Positions 23,923 through 33,730 of a stretch of DNA of 64,000 nucleotides are shown here, in pieces. A program made the position numbers and the translations under genes. How positions within the stretch are numbered: position 1 is the first letter of the stretch; the number at the start of each line of letters is the position of its first letter. Source of the DNA: Myxococcales bacterium (GTDB taxonomy: Bacteria; Myxococcota_A; Polyangia; Haliangiales; Haliangiaceae). A model generated the notes under the pieces. The model was not told the origin of the DNA, made no database searches, and worked only from the letters and a program-made list of their open reading frames with translations. The stretch lies in NCBI GenBank assembly GCA_016794525.1, contig JAEUJY010000106.1, forward strand, positions 1 through 64,000, read 5' to 3'.

Positions 23923-24476
23923 GCGGCCCCGGCGGCGCAGCAGCCGAACGCGGGGCGGTGGCGCCACGCCAGCGCGACGTGCAGCGCCGCCACCGCGAGG
24001 CCGCCGACCAGCGGGCCCGCGACCAGCACGTCGATCGCCGGCCACGCCCCGAGCGTCGTCGGCGCCGAGGGCGACCACGCGGCGGTCGGGCGCGCCGCCA
24101 GCGCCAGGGTCAGCGCCGTGGCGTGGACCGCCACCAGCGCGACGTGCAACGCGTACTCGCCGCGGCCCAGCCCGCCCAGATCGGCGCGGCTGTCGCGCTC
24201 GGACAGCGCGTCGGCGATGCCGGCCACCTGATCGGCCAGCGCCAGGCCGACGCCGAGCCACAAGAGCGGCCCGGCGCTCGGCATCGCGAACACGATCGCC
24301 ACCACCGGCGCGAACAACAGCGCCCGCGCGGTGTGCCACAGGTGCTCGCGGTACGAGGCCGGGCGCCGGTGCAGCCCGAGCTTCCACAGGTGGACGTAGA
24401 GGCCGTCGATGGTCGACAGCACGACGAACAGCTGCAGCGCGACGACGGCCGCGGTGGCCAGGCCGGAGTTCACCAT
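23919..24476 (-). CDS. Polytopic membrane protein of unknown function, first gene of ArsR operon
   Basis: 185 residues from ATG 24476; in-frame ATGs at 24482 and 24503 also exist, but the latter would place the operator inside the gene. Four or five membrane segments are visible. Conserved-looking polar phrases are STIDGLYVHLWKL, REHLWHTARALLF and LSERDSRADLGGL, reminiscent of an uncharacterised bacterial membrane family. The C-terminus ends FGCCAAGAA. It overlaps the transporter gene by GTGA and opens the three-gene operon. A TTGACA box and inverted repeat lie directly upstream. Confidence 0.72.
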   Translation of the reverse strand: MVNSGLATAAVVALQLFVVLSTIDGLYVHLWKLGLHRRPASYREHLWHTARALLFAPVVAIVFAMPSAGPLLWLGVGLALADQVAGIADALSERDSRADLGGLGRGEYALHVALVAVHATALTLALAARPTAAWSPSAPTTLGAWPAIDVLVAGPLVGGLAVAALHVALAWRHRPAFGCCAAGAA

Positions 24477-24481
24477 GGCCA

Positions 24482-24510
24482 TGATGTGTGCATGTAAATG
24501 CACATGTCAA
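24482..24510 (-). promoter_or_regulatory. Promoter with inverted-repeat operator for the membrane protein/BASS/ArsR operon
   Basis: On the minus strand TTGACA occupies 24510-24505. A perfect 7-bp inverted repeat, TGTGCAT-N4-ATGCACA, covers 24487-24504 within the spacer. CATCAT at 24486-24481 is a plausible -10 (18-bp spacing), putting the start of transcription at about 24474-24476, on the ATG. This fits a short or absent leader and repression by the ArsR-family product of the same operon. The site also lies ~50 bp upstream of the divergent acyl-CoA ligase. Confidence 0.55.
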
Positions 24511-24553
24511 GCGCCGTCGATCCCGGCGGCGCCGGCCGTGTACGCTCGCGGCC

Positions 24554-26098
24554 ATGCACGTCCCGCTGACGTTGGTCGACTTCCTGGACCGCGCTGCCAC
24601 GGTGTACGGCGATCGGGTGGCGATCGTCGACGAGCCGGACCCGCCCGGCGGCGGGCTGGGGCAGGTGACCTACGCCGGGCTGGCGGCGATGGCCCGCAGC
24701 CTCGCCGCGGCGCTCGACGCGCGCGGCGTGCCCGCCGGCGCCCGGGTGGCGATCGTCGCGCCCAACAGCGCGCGGTTCCTGGCGGCGCTGTTCGGCGTCA
24801 GCGCCTACGGCCGGGTGCTGGTGCCGATCAACTTCCGGCTCAACGACCACGAGATCCGCTACATCCTCGAGCACTCCGGCGCGACGGTCGCGCTGGTCGA
24901 TCCCGACTGCGAGGCGGTGGTGCCCCCCGACGCGGTGGCCCACCGGCTGATCCTCGGGCACGCCACCGACGCCGACCTGTTCGGGCGGGACGACGCCGCG
25001 CCGCGCCACGCGGTCACCGACGAGGCCGCGCCGGTGTCGATCAACTACACCTCGGGCACGACCGCGCGGCCCAAGGGCGTGCAGCTGTCGCACCGCAGCT
25101 GCTGGCTCAACGCGGTCACGTTCGGCTGGCACGCCGGCGTGCGCGATCGCGACGTCTACCTGCACACGCTGCCGACCTTCCACGCCAACGGCTGGGGCAT
25201 GCCCTACGCCGCCACCGCGATGGGCGTCCGCCAGATCATCCAGCGCAAGATCGACGGCGCCGAGATCCTGCGGCGCATCGAGCGCGAGGGCGTGACGCTC
25301 CTGTGCTGCGCGCCGGCCGTGGTCGCGGCGATCCTCGACGCCGCGGCGGCCCGGGTCGCGCGCGGCGAGCCGGTGCCCGGCCACGGCAAGGTCCGCGTCG
25401 TGGTGGCCGGGGCGCCGCCGCCGTCGCGGACGATCGAGCGGGTCGAGACCGAGCTGGGCTGGGAGTTCATGCAGATCTACGGCCTCACCGAGACCTCGCC
25501 GCTGTTGACGGTCAACCGTGCGCCGGCCGAGTGGGACCCGCTCGGCCCCGCCGAGCGCGCCCGGCTGCTGAGCCGCGCCGGCGTGCCGGCGGTCGGCGTG
25601 CGCATCGACGTCAGCCCCGGCGGCGAGCTGCGCGCCCGCTCCAACCACGTCTTCGACGGGTACTACAACCAGCCCGAGGAGACCGCCCGGGCCATCGTCG
25701 ACGGCTGGTTCTCGACCGGCGACGGCGGCCACCTCGAGGGCGCCTACGCGGTGATCACCGATCGCAAGAAGGACGTGATCATCACGGGCGGCGAGAACGT
25801 GTCGTCGATCGAGGTCGAGGACTGCCTGTACCAGCACCCGGCGGTGGCCGAGGCCGCGGTGATCGGCATCCCCAGCGACAAGTGGGGCGAGACCGTCCAC
25901 GCGTTCGTGGTGCTGCGGCCGGGCTTCAGCCCGACGCCCGCCGATCTGATCGCCCACTGCCGCAGCCTCCTGTCCCACTTCAAGTGCCCGACGGGTATCG
26001 AGCTGAAGGACGCGCTGCCGCGCACGGCGACCGGCAAGCTGCAGAAGTTCCGGCTGCGCGAGCCGTTCTGGGCCGGCCGCGAGCGGAAGATCAGCTAG
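24554..26098 (+). CDS. Acyl-CoA synthetase (AMP-binding, fatty-acid-CoA ligase type)
   Basis: 514 residues. ANL-superfamily motifs are intact: NYTSGTTARPKG (164-175) for ATP binding, MQIYGLTETSP, STGDGGHLEG, DRKKDVIITGGENVSS and the C-terminal catalytic Lys in ATGKLQK. It should activate a carboxylic acid to acyl-AMP and then acyl-CoA; its closeness to medium-chain fatty-acid ligases is by general pattern only. ATG 24554 is the first sensible start. It stands alone between two ArsR-controlled loci and shares an intergenic region with the divergent one. Confidence 0.9.
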   Translation: MHVPLTLVDFLDRAATVYGDRVAIVDEPDPPGGGLGQVTYAGLAAMARSLAAALDARGVPAGARVAIVAPNSARFLAALFGVSAYGRVLVPINFRLNDHEIRYILEHSGATVALVDPDCEAVVPPDAVAHRLILGHATDADLFGRDDAAPRHAVTDEAAPVSINYTSGTTARPKGVQLSHRSCWLNAVTFGWHAGVRDRDVYLHTLPTFHANGWGMPYAATAMGVRQIIQRKIDGAEILRRIEREGVTLLCCAPAVVAAILDAAAARVARGEPVPGHGKVRVVVAGAPPPSRTIERVETELGWEFMQIYGLTETSPLLTVNRAPAEWDPLGPAERARLLSRAGVPAVGVRIDVSPGGELRARSNHVFDGYYNQPEETARAIVDGWFSTGDGGHLEGAYAVITDRKKDVIITGGENVSSIEVEDCLYQHPAVAEAAVIGIPSDKWGETVHAFVVLRPGFSPTPADLIAHCRSLLSHFKCPTGIELKDALPRTATGKLQKFRLREPFWAGRERKIS

Positions 26099-26118
26099 GG
26101 CGGGGACGGGAGCGGGGA

Positions 26119-26148
26119 CGGGCACGGGCACGGGCACGGGCACGGGCA
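26119..26148 (+). repeat. 6-bp tandem repeat (cgggca x5)
   Basis: Five perfect hexamer copies run from 26119 to 26148, immediately 3' of the ligase gene and four bases before the -35 of the arsR promoter. Preceding bases (gggacggg, twice) look like degenerate copies. Confidence 0.85.
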
Positions 26149-26151
26149 CGG

Positions 26152-26186
26152 TTGACGGCGTGGCTATATGCGGATATCTACATATC
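26152..26186 (+). promoter_or_regulatory. arsR operon promoter and 20-bp palindromic operator
   Basis: TTGACG at 26152-26157 and TATCTA at 26175-26180 are spaced 17 bp. Overlapping the -10 is an imperfect palindrome at 26166-26185, ATATG(CG)GATATC(TA)CATAT, matching at 16 of 20 positions and centred on GATATC. It is the only AT-rich stretch for hundreds of bases. The predicted start of transcription is about 26186-26188, at the GTG 26187, so the arsR message may be leaderless and directly blocked by bound ArsR. Confidence 0.65.
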
Positions 26187-26552
26187 GTGCTGTCGCAGCT
26201 GGCCGAGGTCGATGTCCGCCCGTGGTCGCGCCTCCTGCGCGCGGTCGCCGACGAGACCCGGCTGCGGATCGTGGCGCTCTTGGCCCAGGGCGAGCTGTGC
26301 GTGTGCCACGTCGAGGCGGCGCTGCGGCTGCCGCAGCCGACGGTGTCGCGCCACCTCGGCATCCTGCGCGCGGCCGGCGTGGTCGACGCGCGGCGCGACG
26401 GCACCTGGGTCTACTACCGCCTGGCGCCGCAGCCGCAGCCCGAGATCCAGGCCGTGCTCGACGAGCTGGTCCGCGGCTTCGTCGGCCGCCGCGGCCTGAA
26501 GAGCGAGCTGGTGCGCATCAAGAAGCGCACCGGGCCAGGCGCCTGCGACTGA
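26187..26552 (+). CDS. arsR: Arsenic-responsive repressor ArsR
   Basis: 121 residues. The As(III)/Sb(III)-binding motif ELCVC (36-40) sits in the DNA-recognition region, followed by the helix-turn-helix [17 protein letters not shown] and wing (GTWVYYRL). Arsenite binding to the Cys residues should release it from the operator just upstream. The frame stays open back to GTG 26160, but that would put the palindrome inside the gene, so I chose GTG 26187. It opens an operon with gapdh, arsJ, arsN2, arsM and sigZ. Confidence 0.9.
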   Translation: MLSQLAEVDVRPWSRLLRAVADETRLRIVALLAQGELCVCHVEAALRLPQPTVSRHLGILRAAGVVDARRDGTWVYYRLAPQPQPEIQAVLDELVRGFVGRRGLKSELVRIKKRTGPGACD

Positions 26553-26571
26553 TCAACTGGAGGGTCCGCAC

Positions 26572-27585
26572 GTGAGCATCCGCATCGGCATCAACGGCTT
26601 CGGGCGCATGGGCCGCCTGGTCCTGCGCGCGGCGTGGGGCTGGCCCGACCTCGAGTTCGTCCACGTCAACGAGGTGAAGGGCGGGGCCGAGTGCGCCGCC
26701 CACCTGCTCACCTTCGACTCGGTCCACGGCCGGTGGCCCCGCGACGTGCAGGCCGCCGGCGCCGACCGCCTCACCATCGACGGCGCCGCGGTCGGTTTCA
26801 GCGAGTGCGCGAAGCCCGGCGAGGTGCCGTGGCGCGCCGCCGGCGTCGACGTCGTCCTCGAGTGCACCGGCAAGTTCCGCACCGCCGCGCAGCTGGCGCC
26901 GTACTTCGAGGCCGGCGTGCGCAAGGTGATCGTCGCCGCGCCGGTCAAGGACGGCGCGCTCAACGTCGTGATGGGCGTGAACGATCACCTGTACCGCCCC
27001 GCCGAGCACCACCTGGTGACGGCGGCGTCGTGCACGACCAACTGCCTGGCGCCGGTGGTCAAGGTGATCCACGAGGGCCTCGGCATCCGCCACGGCGTCA
27101 TCACGACCGTCCACGACATCACCAACACCCAGGTCGTCATCGACGCTCCGCACAAGGACCTGCGGCGGGCCCGCGCCTCGAGCCTGTCGTTGATCCCGAC
27201 CTCGACCGGCTCGGCCACCGCGATCGGGCTCATCTACCCCGAGCTCCTGGGCAAGCTCAGCGGCCTGGCGGTGCGGGTGCCGCTGCTCAACGCGTCGCTC
27301 ACCGACTGCGTGTTCGAGGTGGCGCGGCCGACCACCGTCGACGAGGTCAACCGGCTCTTGCGCGAGGCGGCGGCCGAGCCGCTGGCCGGCATCCTCGGCT
27401 ACGAGGCGCGGCCGCTGGTGTCGGTCGACTTCAAGGGCGACCCGCGCTCGGCCATCGTCGACGCCGGCTCGACGATGGTGGTCGACGGCACCTGCGTGAA
27501 GATCCTGGCCTGGTACGACAACGAGATCGGCTACGTCCACCGCATGGCCGAGCTGGCGCGCAAGGTCGGGGCGGCGCTGGCATGA
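26572..27585 (+). CDS. gapdh: ArsJ-associated glyceraldehyde-3-phosphate dehydrogenase
   Basis: 337 residues from GTG 26572, seven bases after TGGAGGG (26558-26564). The NAD-binding GINGFGRMG, catalytic Cys154 in SCTTN and His181 in HDITNTQ are all present, as is WYDNEIGY. In ars operons this enzyme makes 1-arseno-3-phosphoglycerate from glyceraldehyde-3-phosphate and arsenate, which ArsJ exports. Its stop overlaps the arsJ start (ATGA). It is a dedicated resistance paralogue rather than the glycolytic enzyme, judged by context. Confidence 0.93.
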   Translation: MSIRIGINGFGRMGRLVLRAAWGWPDLEFVHVNEVKGGAECAAHLLTFDSVHGRWPRDVQAAGADRLTIDGAAVGFSECAKPGEVPWRAAGVDVVLECTGKFRTAAQLAPYFEAGVRKVIVAAPVKDGALNVVMGVNDHLYRPAEHHLVTAASCTTNCLAPVVKVIHEGLGIRHGVITTVHDITNTQVVIDAPHKDLRRARASSLSLIPTSTGSATAIGLIYPELLGKLSGLAVRVPLLNASLTDCVFEVARPTTVDEVNRLLREAAAEPLAGILGYEARPLVSVDFKGDPRSAIVDAGSTMVVDGTCVKILAWYDNEIGYVHRMAELARKVGAALA

Positions 27586-28825
27586 GCGGCGTGCGCCACT
27601 ACGTCGTCGTGACCGCCGCCTACTGGGCGTTCACGCTGACCGACGGCGCGCTGCGGATGCTGGTGCTGTTGCACTTCCACGGCCTCGGCTACACGCCGGT
27701 GCAGCTGGCGTTCCTGTTCCTGTTCTACGAGCTGTTCGGCGTCGTCACCAACCTGCTCGGCGGGTGGATCGCGGCGCGGATGGGCGTGCGGGTGACGCTC
27801 CTGGCCGGGCTCGCGCTGCAGATCGGCGCGCTGGGCATGCTGTCGGCGCTCGATCCGGCGTGGGCCCGCGCCGCCTCGGTCGCGTTCGTGATGGCGGCGC
27901 AGGCGCTGTCGGGCGTCGCCAAGGACCTCACCAAGATGAGCAGCAAGAGCGCGATCAAGACGCTCGTGCCGGCCGACGCCCACGGCCCGCTGTTCCGTTG
28001 GGTCGCGCTGCTCACCGGATCGAAGAACGCGCTCAAGGGCGCCGGCTTCTTCCTCGGCAGCGCGCTCCTGACCGGGCTCGGCTTCCGGCCGGCGCTGTGG
28101 GCGATGGCGGCGGGCCTGGCGGTGGTGCTGGCGGTGGCGCTGATCCAGCTGCCGGCGGCGCTCGGGCGCGCCAAGGGCAAGGCGGCCTTCCGCGGCGTGT
28201 TCTCGATGCACCGCGACATCAACGTGCTGTCGGCGGCGCGCTTCTTCCTGTTCGGCGCGCGCGACATCTGGTTCGTCGTCGCGGTGCCGGTGTTCCTGTC
28301 GGTCGAGCTGGGCTGGGGCTTCACGTCCGTCGGCGCGGCGCTGGCGCTGTGGGTCATCGGCTACGGCGTGATCCAGTCGGTCACCCCGAGCCTGCTGGCG
28401 CCGCTGACCGGCGGCGTCGCGCCCGGCGCGCGGGTCGCGGTGGCGCTGGCGGGCGGGCTGGCGTTGACGCTGGCGCTGGTGCCGCTCGGCCTGCACGTCG
28501 GCGCGGCGCGATCGGCGGTCGTCCTCGCCGGGCTCGGAGCTTTCGGCGTGGTCTTCGCGATCAACTCGTCGGTGCACTCGTACCTGATCCTGGCGTACTC
28601 CGACGGCGACAAGGTCGCGCTCAACGTCGGCTTCTACTACATGGCCAACGCCGGCGGCCGGCTGGTCGGCACGCTCTTGTCGGGCCTGGTGTTCCAGGCG
28701 GCCGGGCTGGTGGCGTGCCTGTGGACCGCGGTGGGCTTCGCGGCGGCGGCCGGCGCGGTGTCGCTGGCGCTGGCCGACCCGCCGCACCGGATCGCGCTGG
28801 CCGACGCCCGCGCCGAAGGAGCCGA

Positions 28826-28829
<4 letters not shown>
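27582..28829 (+). CDS. arsJ: Organoarsenical efflux MFS transporter ArsJ
   Basis: 415 residues with about 11-12 membrane helices. ArsJ-like features include the N-terminal [19 protein letters not shown], the loop [31 protein letters not shown] and the C-terminal [16 protein letters not shown]. ArsJ exports 1-arseno-3-phosphoglycerate, which then breaks down outside to arsenate; with GAPDH this gives arsenate resistance without a reductase. It is coupled at both ends by ATGA overlaps to gapdh and arsN2. Confidence 0.94.
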
Positions 28830-29333
<504 letters not shown>

Positions 29334-29341
<8 letters not shown>

Positions 29342-30158
29342 CACCACGACCACCGCTCCCCACGCCGACCAGACCCGCGCCATCGTCCGCGACCACTACG
29401 GCCAGATCGCCAAGACCGGCGGCAGCTGCGCGCCGGGCTGCTGCGGCACCGTGCCCGCGGGCTACGCCCAGACGCTGGGCTACTCCGCCGACGACCAGCA
29501 GGCGGTCCCGGCCGGCGCCGACCTCGGCCTGGGCTGCGGCAACCCCACCGCGATCGCCTCGCTGCGCGAGGGCGAGACCGTCCTCGACCTCGGCGCCGGC
29601 GGCGGCTTCGACTGCTTCCTGGCCGCGCGCCGGGTCGGCCCGACCGGCAAGGTGATCGGCGTCGACATGACGCCCGACATGGTGGCGCTGGCGCGGTCCA
29701 ACGCGCGCAAGGTCGAGGCGACCAACGTCGAGTTCCGGCTGGGCGAGATCGAGCACCTGCCGGTCGCCGACGGCACCGTCGACGTGATCCTGTCGAACTG
29801 CGTGATCAACCTGTCGCCGGAGAAGGCCGCGGTGTTCCGCGAGGCGTTCCGCGCGCTCAAGCCGGGCGGCCGGCTGGCGATCAGCGACGTCGTGGCCACC
29901 GGGCCGATCCCCGCCGAGCTGCAGACCCAGGCCGCGGCGCTGGCCGGGTGCGTCGCCGGCGCCGCGCCGATCGACGACGTGCGCGCGATGCTCGCCGCCG
30001 CCGGCTTCGAGGCGATCGCGGTCGAGGTCGCGCCGCGCAGCGCCGAGGTGGTCGGCTCGTGGATGCCGGGCATCGAGCGGTTCGTCGCGTCGGCGACGAT
30101 CGAGGCCCGCAAGCCGGGCGGCGCCGCGCCGTGCTGCGGCCCGGCGTGCTGCCCGTGA
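29334..30158 (+). CDS. arsM: Arsenite S-adenosylmethionine methyltransferase ArsM
   Basis: 274 residues. The start follows AGGAGG (29323-29328) inside the end of arsN2. The SAM-binding DLGAGGGFD is at 85-93. The Cys residues that hold As(III) are present: Cys32/36/37 in SCAPGCC, Cys156 in SNCVINL and Cys206 in AGCVAGA. The C-terminus has an additional Cys-rich end (CCGPACC). ArsM converts arsenite to mono-, di- and trimethyl forms. With GAPDH-ArsJ it gives the operon two routes, one for arsenate and one for arsenite. The stop overlaps the next gene's GTG. Confidence 0.95.
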
Positions 30159-30715
30159 ACGCGGGCGGCGTGCCGTGGTCGGACGTCGCCGCGCAGCTGC
30201 GGCCGTTCGTCGCGCGCCGCGTCGACGCCGGCGACGTCGACGACGTCTTGCAGGACGTGCTGATCCGGACCCAGCGCGGCCTGCCGGCGCTGCGCGACGA
30301 GGAGCGCCTGAGCGCCTGGCTCCTGCAGGTCGCGCGCAGCGCCATCGCCGATCACGGCCGGGCCCGGGCCCGCCACCCCATCGCCGATCCCGACGCCGCG
30401 CCCGAGCCGATCGCCGAGCCGACCGACGCCGACGCCGACCGGGTCGCGTTCCAGGCGCTGGTCGGCTGCGTCGCGGTGTTCGTCGCGCGGCTGCCGTCGC
30501 CGTACCGCGAGGCGATCACGCTGGTCGAGCTCGAGGGGCTGACCATCCGGGCCGCCGCCGACCTGGCCGGCGTCTCGGTGTCGGGGATGAAGTCACGGGT
30601 CCAGCGCGGCCGCGAGAAGCTGCGCGCGCTGTTCGAGCAGTGCTGCGAGATCGCGCTCGACGCGCGCGGCAAGGTCACCGACGTCACGCCGCGCGGCTGC
30701 GGCGCCGGCTGCTAG
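30155..30715 (+). CDS. sigZ: SigZ-like ECF sigma factor with Cys-rich C-terminus
   Basis: 186 residues from GTG 30155 (GTGA overlap with arsM). Region 2 has [13 protein letters not shown]; region 4 has [45 protein letters not shown]. The C-terminal tail has Cys163-Cys164 and Cys182/Cys186, as in SigZ-type sigmas found in ars loci. It is the last gene of the operon. The Cys residues may bind arsenite or another metal and control activity, which is inference. Its TAG shares a CTAG with the stop of the convergent gene. Confidence 0.87.
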   Translation: MNAGGVPWSDVAAQLRPFVARRVDAGDVDDVLQDVLIRTQRGLPALRDEERLSAWLLQVARSAIADHGRARARHPIADPDAAPEPIAEPTDADADRVAFQALVGCVAVFVARLPSPYREAITLVELEGLTIRAAADLAGVSVSGMKSRVQRGREKLRALFEQCCEIALDARGKVTDVTPRGCGAGC

Positions 30716-33700
30716 CCGACGTCGTCGGCCGCGACGCACGCGGCGCGCCGGTCCGGCGGGCTCGCCGCCAGCGCCGCCAGCCGGGCGGTGATCGCCGCCG
30801 GGCGGTTCCACAGCTCGAGCAGCGGCGCGTCGAGCAGGTTGCCCAGCGCCGGGCCGGCGTAGTCGACCAGGCGCACCGTGCCGTCGGGATCGATCGCCGC
30901 CTGCTCCCACGCCGCTCGGCACGGCCGGAACCGCGCGCGGTTGGCGAAGTCGTCGGCCGCGCGGAAGCGGGCCGCGGCTGGGTCGGCGCACGCGCACGCG
31001 CCGGGCGGCGCGAGGTGATCGACCACCACCAGCGGCTGGCCGGCCACCGCATCGACCAGCGCCGCGCGCGCCGCCGCCACCTCGGCGCCCAGCGGGTCGA
31101 TCGCCTCGGCCCGCGCGAAGCCGTTGATCGGGTACGTCTCCTCGAGCTTCAGCCAGTCGAGCCCGAGCGCGACGCAGCGGCGGCCCAGCGCCGGCAGCTC
31201 GGCCAGGTTCGAGCGGGTCACCACCGTCGACACGCCCAGCCGCAGGTCGACGCCGGCGGCGCGGCGCCACGCGACCGCCGCCGCGAGGTGCTCGATCACC
31301 GCGTCGAAGCGCCCGAGCACGCGGATGCGATCGCTGGTCGCCGCCGTCGCGCCGTCGAGCGACACCATCACGCTGGTCACGCCGGCGGCGGCCAGGGCCT
31401 GCACCCGGGGCAGCGTCAGCAGCGTGCCGTTCGACGCCAGGTGCACGTCGGCGCGCGCCCGCCGGCCGGTCCGCGCCGCCGCGATCCGCGCCAGCACGTC
31501 GTCGAGCATCGGCGACGCCAGCGCCTCGCCGCCGTGGGTGAAGCCGACGTAGTCGGCGTGGGCGAAGCCGGCGGCCAGCGCGTCGAGCACCGCCGGCGTG
31601 ATCGTGCGCGCGCGCCCCGACGTCGTGCGCGCCGGCGCGTCGGTGATGCAGTGGCGGCAGCGCAGGTTGCACGCCTCGGTCACCGTCACGTACAGCCGCG
31701 CCGGGTAGGTCGGCACGAGCGCGTGGCCGACCGCGAAGCCGTGGGCCGCCAGCGCGGCGTTGCCGTCGCGCAGCCGCGGCTCGTCGGCGTGCGTCGCGGG
31801 CGCCCGATCGAGCACCAGCGCGCTGGCCGGGGGCAGGTAGGCCAGCGCGCCCTCGCACCGCGCCCCGCCGACGGCCAGCAGCACCGTCGCCGGTCCGCCG
31901 ATCGCGACCTCGAGCGGTCGATCGCCGCGGTGCAGCCACAGCTCGATCCGCGCGCCGCTCGGATCGGCGCGCCGGACGATGACCACGTCGCCGTCGACCG
32001 CGAGCTCCTCGTCGCCGTCGCGCAGGACCGCGTGGGCGCGGCGCAGCGCCAGCGCGTCGGTGACGAGCGCGCGGGTGGTGACGTCCCAGTCCGCCGGATC
32101 CCACGGCATCGGCTGGCGATCGGGCCACGAGTCCTCGAAGTCGCGCGCCGCGGTCGCCGCGTCGGCGGCCAGCCCGACCTCGTCGCCGTAGTACAGGAGC
32201 GGCACCCGCGCGCCCAGCGCCACCGCCAGCAGGCCCAGCCGCGCGCGCGCCGCGCCGACCCGGGTCGCGATCCGCGGCTGATCGTGGGTGCCGGTGAAGC
32301 CCAGGCCGCGCGGGCCGGCCGCGCCGCGGCGCCGCTGGGCCGCCGCCACCGCGACGAGCTCGTCGGCGCTGGTCGCGCCGGCCAGCCAGCCGGTCAGCGC
32401 GCCGGCCATCGCGAAGTCGGTGGCCGCGTCGAGCGGCGCCGGCGCGAAGCGATCGAGGCAGGCCGGCACCACCTCGCCGAACACCACCGCGTCGGCGCGC
32501 CGGGCCCGGGCCGCAGCGGCCAGCCGGGCGAGCAGCGGCGACGGCACGTCGGCCGCGGCGTCGATGCGCAGGCCGTCGACGCCGCGATCGATCCAGCCCG
32601 CGACCACCGCCTCGAGGTGCTCGGCCACCGCGGGCTCGTCGAGCGCCAGCAGCGGCTCGCGCCACTGGCCCTTCTGGTAGTGGTCGTAGCCGGGGTCGGG
32701 GCCGTCGAAGCACGGCCAGCGGTGCACCCGGAACCACGCCCACCACGGCGACGCCGGGCCGCGCGCCAGCACGTCCTGGAACCACGGGTGGTGGCGGTGC
32801 ACGTGGGTCACCGCCACGTCGGCGCACAGCCGCAGCCCGGCGCGGTGGCTCGCCTCGATCAGCCGCGCGAACGCCGCGTCGCCGCCCAGCGCGGGATCGA
32901 TCGCCGCGAGGTCGGTGGCGTCGTAGCGGTGCGGCGACGGCGCCGGCACCACCGGCGTCAGGTGCAGCACCGTCACGCCGAGCGCGGCGAGGTGGGGCAG
33001 CGCCGCGATCACGCCGTCGAGGTCGCCGCCGGCGCGGTGGTCGCGATCCCAGCGGGTCGGGGCGGGCCAGCGCCCGTCGCCGCGCCGGAACCGATCGACC
33101 AGCGCGGTGTAGACGACGGCGTCGCGCCACCACCGCGGCGGCGCCGCCGGCAGCTCGGCGATCGCCGCCTCGAGCCAGCGGCCGTCGGCCTCGCCGACCA
33201 CGGCGCCGTCGTCGGTGACGAACCCGTAGGCCAGGCGGCGGCCGGCGCCGGCGATCACCGCCTCGAACCACTGGTGGGTCGCGGTCGCGCCGGCGGCGCG
33301 CATCGCCGTCGTGGTCGCGCCGCCGCCGTCGTCGTGGCGGAGCCCGAGGCCGCGGCCGGCGCCGTGACGCAGCCCCGCGCGCACCACGACGGCGCCGTCG
33401 CCCCGGCGATCGAGCCACGGCGGCGCCGGCGCGTGCAGCACCGGCTCGGCGGTGCCGCCGACTACCAGCGCGCCGTTGCGCTCGTCGCCGCCGGCGTCGA
33501 GCACCCGCCAGTCGGGATCGAGCCACCAGGCGTCGTCGGGCGAGCGCGCCTTGATCGGGTAGACCCCCGGCGGCAACGCCAGCTCGGCCGCGAAGCCGGC
33601 GCCGGCCGGCGTCATCGGGTGCGCGGCCGCCCAGTGCGGCAGCTCGCCGCGCAGCTCGAGGCCGCTCACCGGGCGCCCGGGCCGGCACCGCACCGCCACC

Positions 33701-33729
33701 CGGGCCAGCGATCGTCCCGCGCGGGCCAC
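30712..33729 (-). CDS. Fusion of GH13 alpha-amylase-type enzyme and radical SAM/SPASM-like domain
   Basis: 1005 residues from GTG 33729, two bases after the PHP gene; no signal peptide, so cytoplasmic. Residues ~5-95 look like a CBM48/E-set domain (LPPGVYPIKA, WWLDPDW). GH13 starts at WWRDAVVY (200-207) and keeps its catalytic set: Asp304 in ADVAVTH, nucleophile Asp390 in GLRIDAA, acid/base Glu419 in FGEVV, and Asp483 in THDQPR. After a beta domain and linker, ~335 residues encode a radical SAM domain: CxxxCxxC at Cys687/691/694 (EACNLRCRHC), THGGE and SLDG, then a SPASM/twitch-like tail with Cys912, 914, 937 and 998. There is no stop between the halves. Substrate unknown; an alpha-glucan-linked modification is inference. 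Confidence 0.85.
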   Translation of the reverse strand: MARAGRSLARVAVRCRPGRPVSGLELRGELPHWAAAHPMTPAGAGFAAELALPPGVYPIKARSPDDAWWLDPDWRVLDAGGDERNGALVVGGTAEPVLHAPAPPWLDRRGDGAVVVRAGLRHGAGRGLGLRHDDGGGATTTAMRAAGATATHQWFEAVIAGAGRRLAYGFVTDDGAVVGEADGRWLEAAIAELPAAPPRWWRDAVVYTALVDRFRRGDGRWPAPTRWDRDHRAGGDLDGVIAALPHLAALGVTVLHLTPVVPAPSPHRYDATDLAAIDPALGGDAAFARLIEASHRAGLRLCADVAVTHVHRHHPWFQDVLARGPASPWWAWFRVHRWPCFDGPDPGYDHYQKGQWREPLLALDEPAVAEHLEAVVAGWIDRGVDGLRIDAAADVPSPLLARLAAAARARRADAVVFGEVVPACLDRFAPAPLDAATDFAMAGALTGWLAGATSADELVAVAAAQRRRGAAGPRGLGFTGTHDQPRIATRVGAARARLGLLAVALGARVPLLYYGDEVGLAADAATAARDFEDSWPDRQPMPWDPADWDVTTRALVTDALALRRAHAVLRDGDEELAVDGDVVIVRRADPSGARIELWLHRGDRPLEVAIGGPATVLLAVGGARCEGALAYLPPASALVLDRAPATHADEPRLRDGNAALAAHGFAVGHALVPTYPARLYVTVTEACNLRCRHCITDAPARTTSGRARTITPAVLDALAAGFAHADYVGFTHGGEALASPMLDDVLARIAAARTGRRARADVHLASNGTLLTLPRVQALAAAGVTSVMVSLDGATAATSDRIRVLGRFDAVIEHLAAAVAWRRAAGVDLRLGVSTVVTRSNLAELPALGRRCVALGLDWLKLEETYPINGFARAEAIDPLGAEVAAARAALVDAVAGQPLVVVDHLAPPGACACADPAAARFRAADDFANRARFRPCRAAWEQAAIDPDGTVRLVDYAGPALGNLLDAPLLELWNRPAAITARLAALAASPPDRRAACVAADDVG

Positions 33730-33730
33730 G

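Noticed and set aside
26160-26552. Longer arsR starting at GTG 26160
   Set aside because: It would place the palindromic operator and -10 inside the coding region; the nine extra residues have no ArsR-family character.
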